Assembly: GCA_014116815.1 (NCBI GenBank)
Contig: JACGYV010000019.1
Location: 1-27,738 of the forward strand
Length of the DNA stretch: 27,738 bases
Origin: Holosporaceae bacterium 'Namur'
Lineage (GTDB): Bacteria; Pseudomonadota; Alphaproteobacteria; Rickettsiales; Midichloriaceae
Direction: 5' to 3'
Below the pieces are notes generated by a model that was given only the letters and a program-made list of their open reading frames with translations, searched no databases and was not told the DNA's origin. The position numbers and the translations under genes are program-made. Numbering within the stretch: position 1 is the first letter of the stretch; each line of letters starts with the position of its first letter. Positions 1 through 8,139 of the stretch are shown piece by piece.

Positions 1-198
1 AATGTTTTTGGCAGATCGGTAGACGTTTAAAGCTCCGAGAATTATTGTACCAACTGCAAGTGCAGGATATAAATAAGTTGTAGAGTAAGAACTTAGTAAC
101 TCAGATGAAATTATTCCAAGGTTGTTAGCTTCAAGTAAAGCTAAAGCTGCAAAGCTCAGATGGCTTGCATTCTTAAGACTAATAATATTATTTCTCAT
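1..198 (-). CDS. Small membrane protein, 5' part only (runs off the left edge)
   Basis: An open frame of 66 codons starts with ATG (complement of 196-198) and runs uninterrupted off the left end of the window, so the C-terminus is not visible. The polar start (MRNNIISLKNASHLS) is followed by a moderately hydrophobic helix and then a clear membrane-type segment at about residues 44-62 (YPALAVGTIILGALNVY). I do not recognise the family. A short, two-helix inner-membrane protein is the simplest reading. The real length and therefore the identity depend on sequence outside the window. The frame carries no internal stop and uses the same AT-rich codons as its neighbours, which is the main support for it being a gene. 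Confidence 0.5.
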   Translation of the reverse strand, partial: MRNNIISLKNASHLSFAALALLEANNLGIISSELLSSYSTTYLYPALAVGTIILGALNVYRSAKNI

Positions 199-456
199 TT
201 TAAAAATTAATTAGTTGATTTAGGTGAATTATATATAATAAAAACGGATATATCAAATAAAATGCTGTTAAATATTTGTTAAACTTAATATATCAATCTT
301 TTTATGGTGGCTGCTTATGAGTCGGATTTGAAACGATTTGGGGGAATGATTTGAACCTGAATAAGGGTATCAAATGTGCTGATGCAGCAGTAGAAATGCT
401 AAAATTTATTCAAACTTACAATAGTTAACTGGGGTAATGGGTCTCCCTCCTCACAA
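199..456. other. Intergenic region with a possible broken reading frame
   Basis: No intact gene is seen. A short plus-strand frame starting at ATG 304 (MVAAYESDLKRFGG) stops after 16 codons, but the +1 frame then continues as NDLNLNKGIKCADAAVEML and ends with TAA at about 426, as though a roughly 40-codon frame had been split by one indel. This may be a gene relic or chance. The first part (200-300) is very AT-rich and probably holds the promoter of the minus-strand gene at 1-198. Confidence 0.2.
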
Positions 457-1737
457 TTACCTTTGGCTACCTATTTTAACTTCTTGAGAACGTCTTTCAC
501 CGCTTACTTTATTCGCCCATTTATTTGTTTCATGCTCTTGAGTTTCATCCAGGGGTTTCTGCTTATCATTCTTTGAGTTTTGCGATTTAGTATTTTTCTC
601 ACTCAGTTGCTGTTCATCCAAAGGAATTTGATTTTTTGCTTTCTGCTTCGGCAGTTCATCAAGTGGAACTTCTTTACCGACTTCATGTTTTTGCGCTTGA
701 TCCAGCGGAACAGTGCCGGCTTTCTCCAAAGTCTCTTTTAAGTAAAGCTTTTCCGAATTAAGTTCTTTTTGGAAGTTTTCTACTTTTTCCATCACTTCTT
801 CTTTTGATTTGGATTTTGAAAGTTTATCCGAAGGTATCATTTCAAGGTCTCGTTTAAAAATTTCCGCAACTTGGTTTGAAGCTAATTTCATATTTTTTTC
901 AAATTTATCAGGGTTTTTCATGCCGCTTTCAACAAAACTTTTAAATTCTTCTTTAAAATTTGCTTGTAATTCTTGATGTTCTTGCCAGCGGTTAACAAAT
1001 TGAGGGTCTTTTTCCTGAAAGTACGATCCGTATTTTAATAAACTAACATGGTCAGCGGATTTGCCGTCTTTTTCGGAAGATATTAAATGCATAACAAGCG
1101 GGTATTTATTTATAATTAAATCTTTTAACGCACTAAGCTGCTCAGGAGTGCCTGCTCCGTTTTTATCAGCTTTGATAATATTATTTTCAACTCCTTTGAC
1201 TGCCCTTTGATAATCGCTTCGGGAAGGATCTTCATAAACCGAGTTAATTAAAATTTTCATCATATCATTCAGAATAATCAGATCTTCTCCTAATCCTGAA
1301 ATTAAACTTTTAGTTTTCCCCGCTTTCAGGTTTTGCATAAACTGCTCCAATTCCTCGGCATCTTTAGCTTTATCGGGTGAAAAGCCGCCTACTGAATTTT
1401 CTACTTTTGTTGAAATAGGCTTTACGGTCATGTTTCTAGCCATGAATTCATTTGTTTCGTTCATATGATTAGCCAGTTTTATAAAATGTGCATATTCTTT
1501 AGGTATTAAATCCTGATTATTAACAATATTTATTACTGCTCTTCCCTTTTCCTCCGGCTCTTTCGCTTTTCTGAAGTCTTCAATTAATCTGTCTACATCG
1601 TCTTTATCAAAACCGAGAATACTTTCTCTTAATCCGCGGGGCAAAATTGCTTTAACAAAGTTTCGAACACGACCACCGCTTCTTTCTTCAGGGATTTGAA
1701 TGATTTCTTTTCCCTTATCACCATCACTTCTTTTCAT
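457..1737 (-). CDS. Unrecognised hydrophilic protein with C-terminal PLDE/PLDQ repeats
   Basis: A 426-residue protein with no family I can name. The ATG at 1737 is preceded on the minus strand by TATGGGGGTATATCC, giving a plausible ribosome binding site. There is no signal peptide and no membrane helix. Residues 1 to about 330 are charged and predicted mostly helical. The tail (about residues 343-405) carries four spaced copies of a short motif (VPLDQ, VPLDE, IPLDE, KPLDE) separated by Lys/Gln/Asn/Glu-rich linkers of roughly 14-20 residues, and the last 25 residues are basic (VSGERRSQEVKIGSQR). Repeats of this kind together with a basic C-terminus occur in proteins exported into host cells by type IV secretion in Rickettsiales. 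That is an inference from style only; no catalytic or host-like domain is visible. Confidence 0.75.
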   Translation of the reverse strand: MKRSDGDKGKEIIQIPEERSGGRVRNFVKAILPRGLRESILGFDKDDVDRLIEDFRKAKEPEEKGRAVINIVNNQDLIPKEYAHFIKLANHMNETNEFMARNMTVKPISTKVENSVGGFSPDKAKDAEELEQFMQNLKAGKTKSLISGLGEDLIILNDMMKILINSVYEDPSRSDYQRAVKGVENNIIKADKNGAGTPEQLSALKDLIINKYPLVMHLISSEKDGKSADHVSLLKYGSYFQEKDPQFVNRWQEHQELQANFKEEFKSFVESGMKNPDKFEKNMKLASNQVAEIFKRDLEMIPSDKLSKSKSKEEVMEKVENFQKELNSEKLYLKETLEKAGTVPLDQAQKHEVGKEVPLDELPKQKAKNQIPLDEQQLSEKNTKSQNSKNDKQKPLDETQEHETNKWANKVSGERRSQEVKIGSQR

Positions 1738-1849
1738 GGATATACCCCCATATATCTAATATATATAAAGGTATATTAAATTAATTAACATTTAGTTAAT
1801 TGTATAATTTTTTAATGAAATAATTATCTTTCGTTAAATTAAATCAGTT

Positions 1850-2461
1850 TTATGTCATTAACTTTTCTTCTTTCAAAGAACGTTGAACTGATTCCCTGGC
1901 TAAAATTCTCTTTTTATAAGCGACAAGGGAAGGCAAGCCTGAAATATCTACTCCAACGTGTGCAAGCCAGGTTAATATTACAAATAAATATCCGTCCGGA
2001 AGCATATATTCCTCGCCGAGTAAATATGAATTTTTTTCTAAATGCTTATTAATAATGTCTAATTTTTTTACTAATAGGGGTTTAAAAATTTCATCCTTTA
2101 AATTTTGAGGCACTTTTGAATTAAATAAAGGGGAAAAGCTTTTATGCAGATCTGAGGTGATAAAATTTAACCATTCAAGAACTCTGTATCTTAGTAATTC
2201 ACCAAGAGGCGGTAATAAATTATATGCTTTATATGTATCCGCTAAATATTGCTGAATGACTGCATTCTCCGTTATCAATTCCCCGCTGTCCAATAATAAG
2301 GCAGGCACGGTTCCTTTTAGGTTAACTGATAAAAAATTATCACCGCCTTCAGTAACTTTTGTAGTAAGGTTAACCGCTTCATAGTCACAATGAATGCCGA
2401 TTTCATTTATTAAAATTCTTACTGCAAGAGAGCATGAACCTTTGGAATAAAATAATTTCAT
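1850..2461 (-). CDS. Glutathione S-transferase, beta-class-like
   Basis: A 203-residue protein with the two-domain layout of cytosolic glutathione S-transferases: an N-terminal thioredoxin-fold half (MKLFYSKGSCSLAVRI, then KGTVPALLLDSGELITENAV with the conserved cis-Pro and the E-[ST/N]-A glutathione-contact stretch) and an all-helical C-terminal half. Cys10 in KGSCSL corresponds to the catalytic cysteine of beta-class bacterial enzymes. I chose the ATG at 2461 rather than the upstream one at 2521, because the protein then begins exactly at the fold's first strand and a Shine-Dalgarno AAGG lies 8-9 bases upstream. The family conjugates glutathione to electrophiles in the cytosol. The gene begins 22 bases after the stop of the GCS2-type ligase, so the two are probably co-transcribed. 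Confidence 0.85.
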   Translation of the reverse strand: MKLFYSKGSCSLAVRILINEIGIHCDYEAVNLTTKVTEGGDNFLSVNLKGTVPALLLDSGELITENAVIQQYLADTYKAYNLLPPLGELLRYRVLEWLNFITSDLHKSFSPLFNSKVPQNLKDEIFKPLLVKKLDIINKHLEKNSYLLGEEYMLPDGYLFVILTWLAHVGVDISGLPSLVAYKKRILARESVQRSLKEEKLMT

Positions 2462-2483
2462 ATAAATTACCTTAATTAAATTT

Positions 2484-3650
2484 TTACCACTTTGGCCGGT
2501 TTGCATTAAATTCTTCAACATTTAATTTTACTACTTCAAGTAATGAATTTGTAGTTTCAAATACTTGCTTCTGTCTTTGTGAACTAGTGCCGTTTTTGCA
2601 TATATTTTTAATGTCTTCAAAATATTTTTCATATTTTAATTTTGTAATATACGGCTCAATTTTATTAACCCATTCCAGAATATCATCCTTAAGCGGTTTA
2701 GTATCACCTTCGGTATTTGTTACATAAATTGCTTCCATACCATGTCTGATTACGCGCCATTTATTTTCTCTCAGTAACCACATCGGAGGCGCAGGGAAGC
2801 TGTCTACCCAAGTACCGTTATCCTTAAACCAATGCGCAAGTGCATGAATGAAAGCAACTATAGCGGTTGCTTCTTTTAGCGTGGCGGTGCCGTCACAAAT
2901 TCGGATCTCTAATGTTCCGTAATTGGGGCTCGGTCTTAAATCCCACCATAAATCTTTAAATGATTTTATAGCTCCGCATTTTTGAAATGTTTTACAAAGA
3001 TGAACGAATTTTCTCCAGTTCATACCCTGGTTCGGGAGCCCTGAGGTCGGCATTGATTCGAATATTGTCGGTCTGCATGAAGCAAGCCCTGTATCCATTC
3101 CCTGCCAAAACGGAGAACTGCCCGATAAAGCAAGCATATGAGGAATAAAATGCATGAAGAAATTATTAAATTGCATACATTCATCGCCGCTTTGCATCCC
3201 CAAATGAATATGTAATCCATATATAGCCCATCTTCTGGTTAACCATTGGTTTCTATCAATTAAATCCTTATATCTTTCCGCGGAATAAAGCTCCGAATCC
3301 TCATAACGGGCAAAAGGATGTGCGCCGGTTGAGGATAATAGGATACCCAGTTTATTAGTAACGGAAGATAAGATATTTACGGTTGATAACAAATCCTGTT
3401 CCAACTCGGTTACTGTTTCACAAATATCACTATTTATTTCTAAAAAACTTTTGAATATTTCAGGCTTAATTTTATGGAAATTGCTAAACTCTTTTAAAAT
3501 ATCATCTACTCTTGGGCATAAGTTATAATTTGAAGGGTCAATCAGTTGAATCTCAAGCTCAGCTCCGAGAGTTAGAGGTTTTGAAGGTTTGAAAATGAGT
3601 TCGTTTTTATTAAACTTATGAGTAAAAAAGTTTTTAAGGTTAGTTAGCAT
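2484..3650 (-). CDS. Carboxylate-amine ligase, GCS2/YbdK family (glutamate-cysteine ligase type 2)
   Basis: A 388-residue protein of the length expected for the family. Recognisable elements are the N-terminal nucleotide/metal-binding start (LTLGAELEIQLID), the SFLEINSDICETVTEL block, the GLHIHLGMQSGDE segment, and the WWDLRPSPNYGTLEIRICD block with its Arg and Glu residues. Relatives join glutamate to an amine with ATP; E. coli YbdK has only weak glutamate-cysteine ligase activity, whereas plant and some bacterial GshA enzymes share the fold. The downstream glutathione S-transferase 22 bases away suggests that the product may feed thiol conjugation. No gshB is in the window, so a full glutathione route cannot be shown here. 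The physiological substrate is uncertain. Confidence 0.85.
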   Translation of the reverse strand: MLTNLKNFFTHKFNKNELIFKPSKPLTLGAELEIQLIDPSNYNLCPRVDDILKEFSNFHKIKPEIFKSFLEINSDICETVTELEQDLLSTVNILSSVTNKLGILLSSTGAHPFARYEDSELYSAERYKDLIDRNQWLTRRWAIYGLHIHLGMQSGDECMQFNNFFMHFIPHMLALSGSSPFWQGMDTGLASCRPTIFESMPTSGLPNQGMNWRKFVHLCKTFQKCGAIKSFKDLWWDLRPSPNYGTLEIRICDGTATLKEATAIVAFIHALAHWFKDNGTWVDSFPAPPMWLLRENKWRVIRHGMEAIYVTNTEGDTKPLKDDILEWVNKIEPYITKLKYEKYFEDIKNICKNGTSSQRQKQVFETTNSLLEVVKLNVEEFNANRPKW

Positions 3651-3785
3651 AAATATTTACTCGTAATTTATTTGAAATAATAGATTAATACTAACCTTTA
3701 AGAATTTCAATTATTAAATTGAAATAATTTTATAAGCTTGTAAATAAAGTTAAAATTGCTCTGAGAGGAATTCCGCGTTTTTAAT

Positions 3786-3824
3786 AGATAAGAATGTGTT
3801 TTTTTATAAAACACATTCTTATCT
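3786..3824. terminator. Perfect 17-bp hairpin downstream of the phytase-like gene
   Basis: The arms at 3786-3802 and 3808-3824 are fully complementary (AGATAAGAATGTGTTTT and its reverse complement) around a 5-base loop. The structure lies 13 bases beyond the stop of the minus-strand gene at 3837, which is the place for a transcription end. It lacks the U-run of a standard intrinsic terminator on either strand, so it may instead stabilise the 3' end of the message or be a small palindromic repeat. Confidence 0.5.
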
Positions 3825-3836
3825 TAAGATCAGTGC

Positions 3837-5948
3837 TTAAAAAGTATCTTGGTTAAGTACATCATTATCAATGTTTACTTGTAGTAGGAAGTCTTTTTGA
3901 AATGCTGCTCTGTTAGAATCAGTTGCCATTAAAACTATAGTTTTATCGGGAATTTGTCCTTCAAGCACGGTGACTGCCTCAAAATTATCCGCCCAAGAAT
4001 ACCTTGCAGAATCTTGTTCGGCCGATAGGGGATTGATTTCCAATAACTCAGCTCCTGAAACAGTTTCACCACTTTCTACGTCGCTTAATTTAGAAGCGCT
4101 TACATATTTTAGTTTAATCCAATATTTTTCCGCTGTTTTAGCAAAATTTCTCTCAAACATTCTTTCAAGGATAAGTAATCCTCCGTTGCTTAAAAAAGTC
4201 ATCCCTGACACTCCATAGCCGGGAGAGCTTTGGTAATTAAATTCTTTAAGATTGTTTAAAGCGCTATAATCCTTATTTACCGACCATAGATAAGCTTCAT
4301 GTATTCCGGTGCTTTCATCCTGTTTTGCTCTGCCGTATTCGCTTATTGCAAGTGCCGTACCTTGTTTTGAAATTCCGAAAGCTTCAATGCCTTCATTTTT
4401 CGGTAAGGTTTTAATATTATCAGGATAGGTAAAGCTTTGCTTTTTATCCCCGTTTTCAAAATCACAGCCTTTATAAACACTGAAATTTTCAATATTCAAA
4501 CCTTCATGTGAAACAATACAATCACCGTTATAAAAAGTAACTTCTTCAATATCTCTAAGATTGTAAGGTAAAAATTTACCGTTTTCATCTTTGAAGTTAC
4601 CGATCACGGAATCCTTAAATCCTGTGATTTTTTCACCTTCCAATATAGGCTGAGCTTTTACGTAAGCCCCGCGATCTGAGATAAGTACTAATTTTCCGTC
4701 GCCGTCAACCGTTGCCCCGGAAAACTCGCCGAACCATTTCTCTTCACTACTAAATGAGGAAGCTTTTTGAGCATAGCCGTGTAAAACATTATTCTTAACT
4801 ATATTTACTCCCTCTTTTAACGCTCTTGCACCTAAATGAGTATAGAGATGATATTCATTAATATCATTTGAGCTAAAGTTAAAACTTGTTTCATTTTTCA
4901 TATCCTGCTTATTTAGCCTTAAAAATTTTCCGACAAGCGGTAAAAAACGGGAAGCCATCTGTTGAGCACTTTCCAATGCCTGAAAAGGTCTATCCCAAAT
5001 TTGGCTTAATAGTTTATAAGGGCCGTAAATTGCCGGTTCTACTATCCATTCCTGTATGTGTTGAAAGCTTGGAATATAATTATATTCACTCGGTGCAGCC
5101 ATTTTATCTCCTATAGTGGTTATTATGTTTTCTATATGATGAATTATTGAAGTCTCATCTTGACGTAAGTCACTGAAACTTTCATAAATTTGGCGGGTAG
5201 CAGTGATAACCAGTGCGAGAGTTAAAGGTACGGCAACCAAATTAGCCCAGGGAGTAGCAGCTACTCCATACAAAACCGGTATAATCGTTGAACTGAAAAG
5301 ATTAACCATAAAAGCGGATGCGGCTCCTTCTATTGTGCCCTTGATTAATGCTGTGCCGAAATTAGGTAACATTCTATACAGCTCTTCACATATAAGGTCG
5401 CCTGCTTTTTTATAATTCTGTTCTAAAAAATTTTCTTTGGCTGTTGAAATCGTATTCCAATTAACATCATTTATAAATACGCGGCTCATTTCGGAAATTA
5501 TACCGGCAGGTATTTCAATTGTATATACTTGGGTATCAGCCGATAATATTCTATCGGTTACTTCTGTAGCTTTATTATATTTTGCGGAATATTCATAAGT
5601 AAAACCGTAATAAGAGCCGGTATGTAAAAAACTTTTAGTACCAATATTTTTAATTGCTCCAAAAATTATCCCGCCTGTGAGCGGCTTTTCTAAATATTCT
5701 TTTGCGATATAACGGCCGGTGTAGCTTAATACGGCGCTTGGTACATGAGAAGTTAATGTATTCTTAGCTAAAAATTCTTTAGGTTCAGTGGTATTACTGC
5801 ATAATCCTTTAATAAACCAAGTGAAATCGGTAATATTTCCGCAAGTGTTATATTGTAGGCTATTAAGAAAATTGGTACCCATGCCGATTAGAATATCAAA
5901 GGCAATCGTATCGGAAATTTTTTCAGCTAATATTTGTGGTATGCTCAT
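3837..5948 (-). CDS. Membrane-domain protein with C-terminal phytase-like esterase domain
   Basis: A protein of about 703 residues in two parts. Residues about 403-695 match the esterase-like activity of phytase family (PF13449-type, a beta-propeller-like fold): WFGEFSGATVDGDGKLVLIS, DRGAYVKA, NLRDIEEVTFYNGDCIVSHE, NEGIEAFGIS, GYGVSGMTFLSNGGLLILER and WADNFEAVTVLE occur in the expected order. The first 400 residues are hydrophobic stretches alternating with helices (for example GGIIFGAIKNIG and the segment around residues 223-250). They resemble the membrane domain of the ABC transporter at 25623-27503, but no nucleotide-binding domain follows. An in-frame TTG at 6026 would add 26 residues; I prefer the ATG at 5948, although neither has a good ribosome binding site. 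The phytase-like assignment is fairly firm. The membrane-domain kinship is an inference, and the substrate and the side of the membrane are unknown. Confidence 0.75.
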   Translation of the reverse strand: MSIPQILAEKISDTIAFDILIGMGTNFLNSLQYNTCGNITDFTWFIKGLCSNTTEPKEFLAKNTLTSHVPSAVLSYTGRYIAKEYLEKPLTGGIIFGAIKNIGTKSFLHTGSYYGFTYEYSAKYNKATEVTDRILSADTQVYTIEIPAGIISEMSRVFINDVNWNTISTAKENFLEQNYKKAGDLICEELYRMLPNFGTALIKGTIEGAASAFMVNLFSSTIIPVLYGVAATPWANLVAVPLTLALVITATRQIYESFSDLRQDETSIIHHIENIITTIGDKMAAPSEYNYIPSFQHIQEWIVEPAIYGPYKLLSQIWDRPFQALESAQQMASRFLPLVGKFLRLNKQDMKNETSFNFSSNDINEYHLYTHLGARALKEGVNIVKNNVLHGYAQKASSFSSEEKWFGEFSGATVDGDGKLVLISDRGAYVKAQPILEGEKITGFKDSVIGNFKDENGKFLPYNLRDIEEVTFYNGDCIVSHEGLNIENFSVYKGCDFENGDKKQSFTYPDNIKTLPKNEGIEAFGISKQGTALAISEYGRAKQDESTGIHEAYLWSVNKDYSALNNLKEFNYQSSPGYGVSGMTFLSNGGLLILERMFERNFAKTAEKYWIKLKYVSASKLSDVESGETVSGAELLEINPLSAEQDSARYSWADNFEAVTVLEGQIPDKTIVLMATDSNRAAFQKDFLLQVNIDNDVLNQDTF

Positions 5949-6142
5949 AATAATATATAATAAGTTGGTAATTTGTCGATACAATGAGATAATAAACAGT
6001 TCAAAGTAACCAACAATTGCGCACAATTATACCATTAAATCTATTTAAATAAACTAAAAGAATGTCTATATTTAACTATAAACATTACTATTTAAATAAC
6101 TTAATGAAGGAAATGTTATGTTTTATTAAATATTATTTATTT

Positions 6143-6880
6143 TTAAGAATGTTTTTTTGGTATATAGTGGTGAAGTAAATTCCCGTTTTCCTTAAGCCAT
6201 TGATCGGCTTCCTTACATCTTGGGTTTACTTCCGCCAACAAGCTCCAAAAGCGTTGATTATGACTCATCTCAAGTAAATGACATAACTCGTGTGCCACCA
6301 CTGATTCAATTACGAAAAGCGGAGTGAATGCAAGACGCCATGAAAATGATATTCTTCCTCTTGAAGAACAGCTGCCCCATCTGCCGCTCTGATCGCGTAG
6401 AGATATATTAGCATATTGCGCATCTAATTTTTTGCAGATTTCATCCGCATAAATATATATTTTCTCTTTAAGCAATGTTGAAAGATATTTTTTGATCTTG
6501 CCTAGCGAATTATTATCAATTTTTGACACTAAAATTTTATTATTTTCAATTTGAACTTTTTTTGAAGTAGTGTAAGTTGCTTCAATAGTATGCGGGATGC
6601 CGAAAACCATAATTTCATTTCCTATGGGTACGGTAGATTGAAATTTTTTTAAATTTTCTCTAATCCATTCTTCTTCAGTCATTAAGAAGTTATGCGCATG
6701 CTTAATGTTTACCGATACCGGAGTGACAAGGCGTACTCCTATAAGACCGACATGAATTCTAAGCTTTTTGGCACGTGCGCTTTGTCTTAATTTTACTTGT
6801 ATAACATCAGAACCATTGATTAATTCAATCGTTTTTATTTGATTTGCAACTAAGGGGGTAGTAATATTCTTTTTCTTCAT
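6143..6880 (-). CDS. YgjP-type zinc metallopeptidase (UPF/DUF45, SprT-like)
   Basis: A 245-residue protein of the YgjP/DUF45 family. The N-terminal half is a beta-rich region (KLRQSARAKKLRIHV, typical of the family start). The C-terminal half carries SLRDQSGRWGSCSSRGRI, which matches the family's R-x-x-x-RWGSC signature, and VVAHELCHLLEMSHNQRFW, where HELCH is the HExxH zinc site and the later His in SHNQRFW is the third ligand. Family members are soluble metal-dependent peptidases of poorly known physiological role. The gene ends about 195 bases from the phytase-like gene's possible TTG start and is on the same strand, so read-through from it into that gene is possible. I see no signal peptide. 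Confidence 0.88.
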   Translation of the reverse strand: MKKKNITTPLVANQIKTIELINGSDVIQVKLRQSARAKKLRIHVGLIGVRLVTPVSVNIKHAHNFLMTEEEWIRENLKKFQSTVPIGNEIMVFGIPHTIEATYTTSKKVQIENNKILVSKIDNNSLGKIKKYLSTLLKEKIYIYADEICKKLDAQYANISLRDQSGRWGSCSSRGRISFSWRLAFTPLFVIESVVAHELCHLLEMSHNQRFWSLLAEVNPRCKEADQWLKENGNLLHHYIPKKHS

Positions 6881-7177
6881 GTTTATTTTGGATCAGTTAA
6901 TTTATAAAAAAAGGTTTTAAAAGCAATACTATTTATGGTAGATGGCGAAATTATGTAATTCAAATATATTTTTAAACCAACAAAAATTATTTTAATATGC
7001 GTTACAATTTTATTAAGGATAGATGTAAGTTAAAATCCTTATAAATAGCTATGGCACAAACTTATATCTTCTTATTGAGCATTCTTCAATTAGCAAATAT
7101 AATAAACTTTTAAAATAGATTATTAACTGTTGCACTTAGTTAACTATAATATAAACGGTGTATAATTCAGGTAAAAA
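6881..7177. other. Divergent intergenic region
   Basis: The 297 bases separate the minus-strand YgjP gene from the plus-strand GrpB-GNAT gene. It contains a small AAGGAT/ATCCTT hairpin (7015-7038) and two tiny plus-strand frames, one of which (7051-7113) encodes a hydrophobic 20-mer without a ribosome binding site. I do not call either frame a gene. The region presumably holds the promoters of both flanking genes. Confidence 0.4.
7123..7150 (+). promoter_or_regulatory. Candidate sigma-70 promoter for the GrpB-GNAT gene
   Basis: TTAACT (7123-7128, four of six matches to the -35 consensus) lies 16 bases from a perfect TATAAT (7145-7150). Transcription would start near 7157, about 20 bases before the ATG. 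A second TATAAT at 7161-7166 is too close to the start codon to work as the -10 element. In DNA this AT-rich, chance matches are common. Confidence 0.35.
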
Positions 7178-8134
7178 ATGGAAAGAAAGCGGAGAAAAGT
7201 AGAGGTTGTGGCTTATAAAGAGGAGTGGAAGAAGATATTTCATGAAGAATCAACAAATATAAAAGAATTAATGGGTGAGCTTATAACGGTTATTTATCAT
7301 ATCGGTTCAACCGGCATTCATAATATCAAAGCTAAGCCGATAGTTGACATAATGCTGGTAGTTAGAGACATAGCACAAGTTGATGCTTTTAATATGAAAA
7401 TGGAAGCCTTAGGTTATAAAGCTTCCGGAGAATATTGGTTGGTGGGGAGAAGATACTTTGCTAAATTTTCTGAGAGGGGAGAAAATATTAGGGTAGCTCA
7501 TGTACATTTTTATGAGGCAGGTAATCCTGAAGTAGAGCAGCATTTATTATTTAGAGATTCTTTAATTTCTAATCTGGAGGATGCTCTTAGGTATTCTGAA
7601 CTTAAAGAAAGCTTAGCTGAAAAATATCCTAATGACATTGATAGGTATAGAATAGGCAAAGATATATTTATTAAACAAATCTTGAAGAAAGCAGGGTTTA
7701 CCCGTACTTATTTACGTAAAGTAAACACCGATAATGAATGGGAGCAATATCATATAATCCGTGAAGCCGAGCTCTTTAAAAATCCTGATAATAAATATGA
7801 TAGAATGCATCCGAGCCTCAACGACTCAAATAATTTGCATTATGTGTTTTATAAGGGAGGCGATATAATCGGAGCTATTCAGATAGAGCACTTGAATTCT
7901 GAGAAAGTTGCTTTTCGAAATATAGCAATAAAAGGAAATTTTAAGAGCCGTGGTTTTGGCAGTGACCTGATAAAACAGGCTGAAAGAATTGCAAAAAATA
8001 AAGGCTATAAGTTAATTTTACTTCATGCCGCAAAAGAAGCTTATAATTTTTATAAGAGAAACGGATATAGTGAGATGGAATTTAAGGAGGAAAATTTTAA
8101 TTTGGAATGTATTGATATGGGCAAAAAGATGTAA
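7178..8134 (+). CDS. GrpB-family nucleotidyltransferase-like domain fused to a GNAT acetyltransferase
   Basis: A 318-residue two-domain protein. Residues about 8-170 are a GrpB/UPF0157 domain with the conserved HIGSTGIHNIKAKPIVDIML block (GS and Asp of the nucleotidyltransferase-like fold), an HVHFYEAG segment, and the usual LRYSELKESLAEKYPNDIDRY end. Residues about 182-317 form a GNAT domain. VAFRNIAIKGNFKSRGFGSD contains the acetyl-CoA-binding R-G-x-G-type loop, and AAKEAYNFYKRNGY is the typical C-terminal motif. GrpB domains also occur fused to dephospho-CoA kinase in Actinobacteria; the fusion to GNAT suggests acylation of a small molecule handled by the first domain. A CAGG sequence precedes the ATG by 7 bases. 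The gene is monocistronic and converges on the Nudix gene. Substrate unknown. Confidence 0.85.
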   Translation: MERKRRKVEVVAYKEEWKKIFHEESTNIKELMGELITVIYHIGSTGIHNIKAKPIVDIMLVVRDIAQVDAFNMKMEALGYKASGEYWLVGRRYFAKFSERGENIRVAHVHFYEAGNPEVEQHLLFRDSLISNLEDALRYSELKESLAEKYPNDIDRYRIGKDIFIKQILKKAGFTRTYLRKVNTDNEWEQYHIIREAELFKNPDNKYDRMHPSLNDSNNLHYVFYKGGDIIGAIQIEHLNSEKVAFRNIAIKGNFKSRGFGSDLIKQAERIAKNKGYKLILLHAAKEAYNFYKRNGYSEMEFKEENFNLECIDMGKKM

Positions 8135-8139
8135 ACTTT

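Noticed and set aside
433..461. GGTAAT/ATTACC inverted repeat around the stop of the 457-1737 gene, as a terminator.
   Set aside because: The stem is only six pairs with a 17-base loop and no U-run follows on the minus strand.
5949..6026. The extended reading of the phytase-like gene begins M-C-A-I-V-G-Y-F, which looks like the N-terminus of class II glutamine amidotransferases (MCGIVGYF).
   Set aside because: The start would be a TTG without a ribosome binding site, Gly at position 3 is missing, and nothing after these eight residues matches an amidotransferase. It is a chance resemblance.
7051..7113. A 20-residue hydrophobic frame (MAQTYIFLLSILQL...) in the gap before the GrpB-GNAT gene, possibly a leader peptide or small toxin.
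   Set aside because: It has no ribosome binding site and no promoter placed for it, and lies upstream of the best candidate promoter of the next gene.
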